9,384 nt of DNA, taken from contig JAOZTW010000158.1 in NCBI GenBank assembly GCA_029938985.1, positions 1 to 9,384 of the forward strand, given 5' to 3'. Below the pieces are notes generated by a model that did not search any database, had not been told where the DNA came from, and saw only the letters and a program-made list of their open reading frames with translations. A program made the translations under genes and the position numbers. This DNA is from Bacteroidales bacterium. GTDB taxonomy: Bacteria > Bacteroidota > Bacteroidia > Bacteroidales > JAOZQN01. Below, piece by piece: positions 6,180 to 9,384 of the stretch. Each line of letters starts with the position of its first letter. Position 1 is the first letter of the stretch.

Positions 6180-7203
6180 ATTGTGTGCTTTCATCTATCT
6201 GTATTTCAATCGAATATGGTATTGATTTTATATAATTTTCCATAAAATCAAAATCTGCTTTGTTATTTTTCACAGGCAATTTTATAACAGTTTCTTTTAT
6301 CCTTGTTTGATTAAATTTTCTACCGTAATTATATCGGCATTGTTCTTTATTAATTATAGTTTTTATAAACAGAGCTATGTATCTGTTCATCTCAAATTTT
6401 GGAATTAATTTTTCTACATGGTCACTTGCCGAAAAATCATTTTCTTGATATGTTGCATGTCCAATTGTTGCTGAATCGATAACTAATACATTGCCAGTTT
6501 CTGTGAAAATATTATAATAATTATCCACTGCATTATTGCTCGCTCTTGTTGTAACATAAGGATATTTGCCGTAACCAGAATTTTCAAGTATTTTTTTTGC
6601 CGTTGTTTTCGACCCTTTTACCGTGAATAATTCATCTATTCTAAACTCTTTCCATTCTACACTATCTAATTTAATTTGCTTTTTGGGTTTAATAATTGGT
6701 TTATCATAAATAATGTGTTTGGAATAGAAATTTATATATTGTATCATATATTCCCAGTCTGGTATATAATTGTGTTTATCTATTTTTGCGGGTAAAATAA
6801 TTTTTTCGTTGTTTAACCTGTCATTGCTCATTTCTCTTGCAAAACCATATTTTGATTTCATTTTCTCAACTATTGGTTTTAGAAAAAGAAATAACGAAAT
6901 GTTAAGTTGTCTGTTTTTATCTTTTAATTTTAAAATAGTGCAATGGTCTGATGCTACAAAGTTATATGTATGATAAAAACAATATCCAATACTTCCGCTA
7001 TTATTCAAGCTTATGGCATTGTTGTAAGTTGTCATATATTCCGGTGGTGAAATATAATTATCAATTCCGTTGTTTGTTTTAGTAGAAGAAATATAGGCAA
7101 TTTCGCCAGCTGTCTGGTTTTGAGTAATTAAACGCCGCCCTCTTTTAAACCAAAAAACCTCGTTAAAGTTAAATTCTTTCCATTTTGTAATATCAATTTT
7201 CAT
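6178..7203 (-). CDS. Type I/IIB restriction-modification specificity (S) subunit
   Basis: A 341-residue DNA-recognition subunit. It contains two tandem copies of the same half: WKEFNFNEVFWFKRG (8-22) and WKEFRIDELFTVKG (184-197); FVASDHCTI (82-90) and FSASDHVEK (257-265); YGFAREMSNDRLNNEKIILP (119-138) and YNYGRKFNQTRIKETVIKLP (291-310); DWEYM (149-153) and DFDFM (317-321). Two target-recognition domains each read half of a split DNA site and dock on the nuclease-methyltransferase. The start is the ATG at 7201-7203, five bases after AAGGAGG; a GTG two codons upstream overlaps that site and is not the likely start. It overlaps the upstream gene by 11 bases, giving translational coupling. The length and pairing with a fused nuclease-methyltransferase match the BcgI B subunit as I remember it (about 341 aa). 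The recognition sequence cannot be predicted. Confidence 0.88.
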   Translation of the reverse strand: MKIDITKWKEFNFNEVFWFKRGRRLITQNQTAGEIAYISSTKTNNGIDNYISPPEYMTTYNNAISLNNSGSIGYCFYHTYNFVASDHCTILKLKDKNRQLNISLFLFLKPIVEKMKSKYGFAREMSNDRLNNEKIILPAKIDKHNYIPDWEYMIQYINFYSKHIIYDKPIIKPKKQIKLDSVEWKEFRIDELFTVKGSKTTAKKILENSGYGKYPYVTTRASNNAVDNYYNIFTETGNVLVIDSATIGHATYQENDFSASDHVEKLIPKFEMNRYIALFIKTIINKEQCRYNYGRKFNQTRIKETVIKLPVKNNKADFDFMENYIKSIPYSIEIQIDESTQ

Positions 7204-9160
7204 TTTCACCTCCTTCTAATATTGATTGTGCCGAAATATTATTTTGATTTAATATTTCTAATAATGTTATTTCATCAAGGTTTTTATCTAACAAGTTTAA
7301 TTCTGACTTGGTAGAAAAAATTACATATTCTTTAATACTTTTTATAAAATCATTATCCGTTAAATCGGAATAATCTGTTTTCATGTGGGCTTGTAAAATC
7401 CATTCGTCATTTTTGCCGATATTTTTATAAACTAAGTTTATGTTATCCAGAAATTTTTCAGGTTTTTTTAACGAGTTTATTAATTTATTTTTTATTGTAT
7501 TCCATTTGTTATAAACGTCTGTTCTGCCCTTATGTTTTGAGAGAACAAAACCATCGTCTTTTAAATCAGTAAATACTACCTTTTTGTTGTTATGCGGTAA
7601 ATTTGTTTCAAAAATTGCGATTGCCGTATGTGTTGAAGCATTTGGTTGAAATAATTCGTAGGGCATATTTATTACATATTTCAATGTATGTTTTGATAAA
7701 ATTCTGTTTCTCACAACTGCTTCTTTAAAAAATGTAGATAAAGGTGCAATTACAATTCCGTATCTGCTGACTTTATCAAGCATTCTTTCTACAAATTGAA
7801 TTTCTTTTTTGGTAGGGTTACTTTTATTATCATTTCCTCCATAAGGAGGATTTATAAGTCCTATTGTTGGTTTGAAATTATCTAATATTTCATTTGATGT
7901 ATTTGCAAAAAAATCAATATTATGAATTTTTGATTTTCCATCGCCTCTAAACAGCATATTTGATATTGCGAGTGAATACATTGTATTACTTTTTTCAAAT
8001 CCGAGAAGTTGTTTTTGTTTAATATTTTTTATTCTTGTTTGTTTATCAGCAATATCTGAATTTGAAATTATTTCAATTAATTTATTCATTCCAGCTATAA
8101 GAAATGCACCTGTTCCACAAGCGGGGTCAAAAATAATATCGTTTGTTCGTATTTCTATTAATTCAGTAAACAATTTTGTTATATGACTGGGTGTTAATAC
8201 AATGCCACGTTTTACATTTGAAATTCCTGCATATCTTAAAAATTCCTCGTAAAATTTCCCGATAATATCGTAAGTGGTTTTTTTGTTGAAAAGCGGTATT
8301 ACATTATTTTCAAGTTCTTGCAGTATTTCTTTTAGAATTTCTGTGTCGTTGAGGTCTTTGTCGGTTTTTATAAATGAGAGTTCGTTTAAAAGAATATCAA
8401 TTTTAGATTGAAAAATATCCTCGTTTAATAAAATATCATTTATTGTTGTTGGTATATTTCTTATAATATTTTTAATGTTCCAATTCTGGTAGCTTTCTTT
8501 AAAGTCGTTTTTAAAATTGTCTTTTTCGTAAAGACAAATCATTAAAGCACTTAACAGCACAGGTCGTTTTTGCGAGTCCACGTTTCTCAAAACTCTGTTA
8601 ATTTCACTCGAACTTTTTGATATATTGTTTGTTATTAATTCTAAATCAAGGTTTTCAAATAAGGATAGATAATCATTTTCGTTTAATAATTCTTGTATAT
8701 TGATATTTTCTATTTTTGAATTTTTAATAATGAATGTAGTAATAAGACGATTTAATTTGTCATTAATATTACCTGAAAACGCAATTCCAATTATTTTAAA
8801 ATCAGTTAAATACCTCTTTGTTATTTCGGGAATGTTATTATTATTATTGAAAAATTTCAGATAATGTTTTATACCGTCTATTGCAAAACTTTGAGGTCTA
8901 TTTCCTTTTTTTGAAGCATGGTCTTTTATTTTATCTTTATTTTCGATTAATATTAATATTTTTTTATTTTCGTTTAGATATATTAAATCTGGCTCTCCTC
9001 TATTTTCTTTTCCTGATTTACTTGCTTTGCTTAAACATTCAATAACATGAGTATTATTTATTTTTTTTGTATTCCATTTTTCTGCAAATACTCTTTCATT
9101 TGTCAAAAAATTAAATACGTCTATATCTGTTCTTGCTTCATTTTTTGTTTTATGTGTCAT
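7193..9160 (-). CDS. Fused restriction nuclease-methyltransferase, BcgI-like
   Basis: A 655-residue protein that both cuts and methylates DNA with its S subunit. N-terminal residues about 1-150 carry a PD-(D/E)xK nuclease signature: Asp58 in GEPDL, then Glu73 and Lys75 in LIENK. A helical region follows (about 180-310). The adenine-N6 methyltransferase domain has GIVLTPSHITKLF (319-331, motif X region), SAM-binding motif I DPACGTGAFL (345-354) and catalytic motif IV NPPYGG (437-442). The C-terminus probably contacts the S subunit. All catalytic motifs are intact. One-polypeptide nuclease plus methylase with a separate S subunit is the Type IIB (BcgI A, about 637 aa) layout, and differs from Type I, which has a separate HsdR with helicase motifs; none is present. 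The ATG at 9158-9160 has a well-placed promoter (9191-9219), about 24 nt leader. A methylase-only Type I M protein is excluded by the N-terminal nuclease. Confidence 0.88.
   Translation of the reverse strand: MTHKTKNEARTDIDVFNFLTNERVFAEKWNTKKINNTHVIECLSKASKSGKENRGEPDLIYLNENKKILILIENKDKIKDHASKKGNRPQSFAIDGIKHYLKFFNNNNNIPEITKRYLTDFKIIGIAFSGNINDKLNRLITTFIIKNSKIENINIQELLNENDYLSLFENLDLELITNNISKSSSEINRVLRNVDSQKRPVLLSALMICLYEKDNFKNDFKESYQNWNIKNIIRNIPTTINDILLNEDIFQSKIDILLNELSFIKTDKDLNDTEILKEILQELENNVIPLFNKKTTYDIIGKFYEEFLRYAGISNVKRGIVLTPSHITKLFTELIEIRTNDIIFDPACGTGAFLIAGMNKLIEIISNSDIADKQTRIKNIKQKQLLGFEKSNTMYSLAISNMLFRGDGKSKIHNIDFFANTSNEILDNFKPTIGLINPPYGGNDNKSNPTKKEIQFVERMLDKVSRYGIVIAPLSTFFKEAVVRNRILSKHTLKYVINMPYELFQPNASTHTAIAIFETNLPHNNKKVVFTDLKDDGFVLSKHKGRTDVYNKWNTIKNKLINSLKKPEKFLDNINLVYKNIGKNDEWILQAHMKTDYSDLTDNDFIKSIKEYVIFSTKSELNLLDKNLDEITLLEILNQNNISAQSILEGGENEN
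7209..7215 (-). promoter_or_regulatory. Strong Shine-Dalgarno site setting the S-subunit start
   Basis: AAGGAGG on the - strand, five bases before the ATG at 7201-7203. It lies inside the last codons of the upstream gene, where it encodes Glu-Gly-Gly. It is the only strong site seen in a window where starts otherwise lack one, and points to reinitiation coupling. Confidence 0.85.
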
Positions 9161-9175
9161 AGCTTACTTAATTTT

Positions 9176-9220
9176 ATTGTAAAATATTCACAAAGATATT
9201 ATTTTTTTTGTTTTTACAAT
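9176..9220. repeat. 9-bp inverted repeat flanking the operon promoter
   Basis: ATTGTAAAA (9176-9184) and TTTTACAAT (9212-9220) are perfect inverted copies separated by 27 bases that hold the -7 box. One arm covers the -33 element, the other the likely start site. Two half-sites placed this way could bind a repressor, though no C-protein gene is seen in the window. Confidence 0.5.
9191..9219 (-). promoter_or_regulatory. Promoter of the restriction-modification operon
   Basis: On the - strand, TTG (9217-9219), 18 bases, then TATCTTTG (9191-9198): both Bacteroidota elements at normal spacing. Expected start near 9184. The -33 element is two bases from the 3' end of the group II intron. Confidence 0.8.
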
Positions 9221-9248
9221 GTAGGGTAGGGGCTTTTTTTCGCCCCCC
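9221..9248 (-). other. Group II intron domain VI with branch-point A
   Basis: GGGGGGC (9242-9248) pairs with GCCCC-T-(A)-C (9226-9233) around a G plus seven-A loop. The unpaired A at 9227 is the expected branch point, and the intron ends six bases later at 9221. A TTC linker joins it to domain V. Confidence 0.8.
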
Positions 9249-9251
9249 GAA

Positions 9252-9285
9252 GAACTGTGCGTGAAAGTTTCCCTTCACTCAGCTC
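9252..9285 (-). ncRNA. Group II intron domain V
   Basis: The 34-nt catalytic hairpin: GAGCTGAGT, GAAGG, GAAA tetraloop, CTTTC, AC bulge, GCACAGTTC. It has the canonical 9 + 5 + 4 + 5 + 2 + 9 layout, the catalytic AGC triad at positions 2-4, the two-base bulge and a GNRA loop. One A-A mismatch breaks the lower stem at pair 7. Most other positions pair as in the consensus. Confidence 0.9.
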
Positions 9286-9384
9286 GGGCATTTCGTAAAA
9301 TATTCCTTGTTTGGAATACCCGAATTACTTTTTGAGCCAAAAGTAATTTTTCGCATAGTCATCAGAACGGCTATTTAACCTTTC

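Larger units (their letters stand above)
9221..9384 (-). mobile_element. Group II intron, 3' end (continues past window)
   Basis: The - strand carries domains V and VI of a group II intron, ending at 9221 with ...CTAC, a typical AY end. The rest of the ribozyme and its reverse-transcriptase gene should lie beyond 9384. Between domain V and the window edge are two hairpins that would fall in domain IV: 9323-9348 (10-bp stem) and 9301-9318 (TATTCC/GGAATA). A frame open from the edge to TAA at 9325-9327 (19 residues ending KNYFWLKK) could be the tail of the intron-encoded protein, but it is too short to identify. The element inserted immediately upstream of the restriction operon promoter and in the same orientation. 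Confidence 0.85.

Noticed and set aside
9047..9229. 60-codon + strand frame over the restriction gene start
   Set aside because: Phe/Tyr/Cys-rich translation of antisense AT-rich DNA that crosses the promoter and the intron end; no start signal.
9325..9384. C-terminal tail of an intron-encoded reverse transcriptase
   Set aside because: Only 19 codons are visible, and the end overlaps a hairpin; placement is plausible but the residues are not diagnostic.

Overview
The window looks like a low-GC member of the Bacteroidota. Several promoters have the TTG / TAnnTTTG form used by that phylum. Most start codons lack a Shine-Dalgarno sequence, a lipoprotein has a Cys-Lys-Lys-Glu-Glu start typical of Bacteroidota surface lipoproteins, and the ABC ATPase resembles that phylum's siderophore/cobalamin importers. 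The species cannot be told from the sequence.

Layout. (1) 1-1112: a lipoprotein gene of unknown function on the + strand, ending at a long bidirectional terminator (1134-1178). (2) 1203-3653: a convergent, apparently monocistronic gene on the - strand for an 816-residue homologue of the eukaryotic major vault protein (MVP), with N-terminal repeat region, SPFH-like shoulder, long charged cap helix and cap-ring segment. This is the most striking gene here. (3) 3690-4040: an intergenic region with possible control sites for the vault gene, then a divergently transcribed tRNA-Met(CAT) with its own promoter and terminator. (4) 4041-4499: no gene, but a 188-bp MITE-like element with perfect 20-bp terminal inverted repeats, a 4-bp flanking duplication (TTAT) and several nested mini-hairpins. 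(5) 4500-5507: a lone iron-siderophore/cobalamin-type ABC ATPase with no permease or binding protein nearby. (6) 5576-6064: a small gene broken by one in-frame TAA but keeping a good promoter; it joins a Cys-rich N-terminus to a winged-helix-like C-terminus. (7) 6178-9160: a two-gene restriction-modification operon, a fused nuclease-methyltransferase (655 aa) and a specificity subunit (341 aa), matching the BcgI-type (Type IIB) organisation. (8) 9221-9384: the 3' end (domains V and VI) of a group II intron on the - strand, whose 3' splice boundary abuts the restriction operon promoter.

How the parts fit. The right-hand third (about 5576-9384) is an accessory, mobile-element-rich block: intron, restriction-modification and a decayed gene. 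The left part holds more chromosomal-looking genes: lipoprotein, vault protein and tRNA. No eukaryotic vault partner (TEP1, vault PARP) and no recognisable vault RNA is visible, and nothing in the sequence ties the neighbouring genes to the vault protein functionally.
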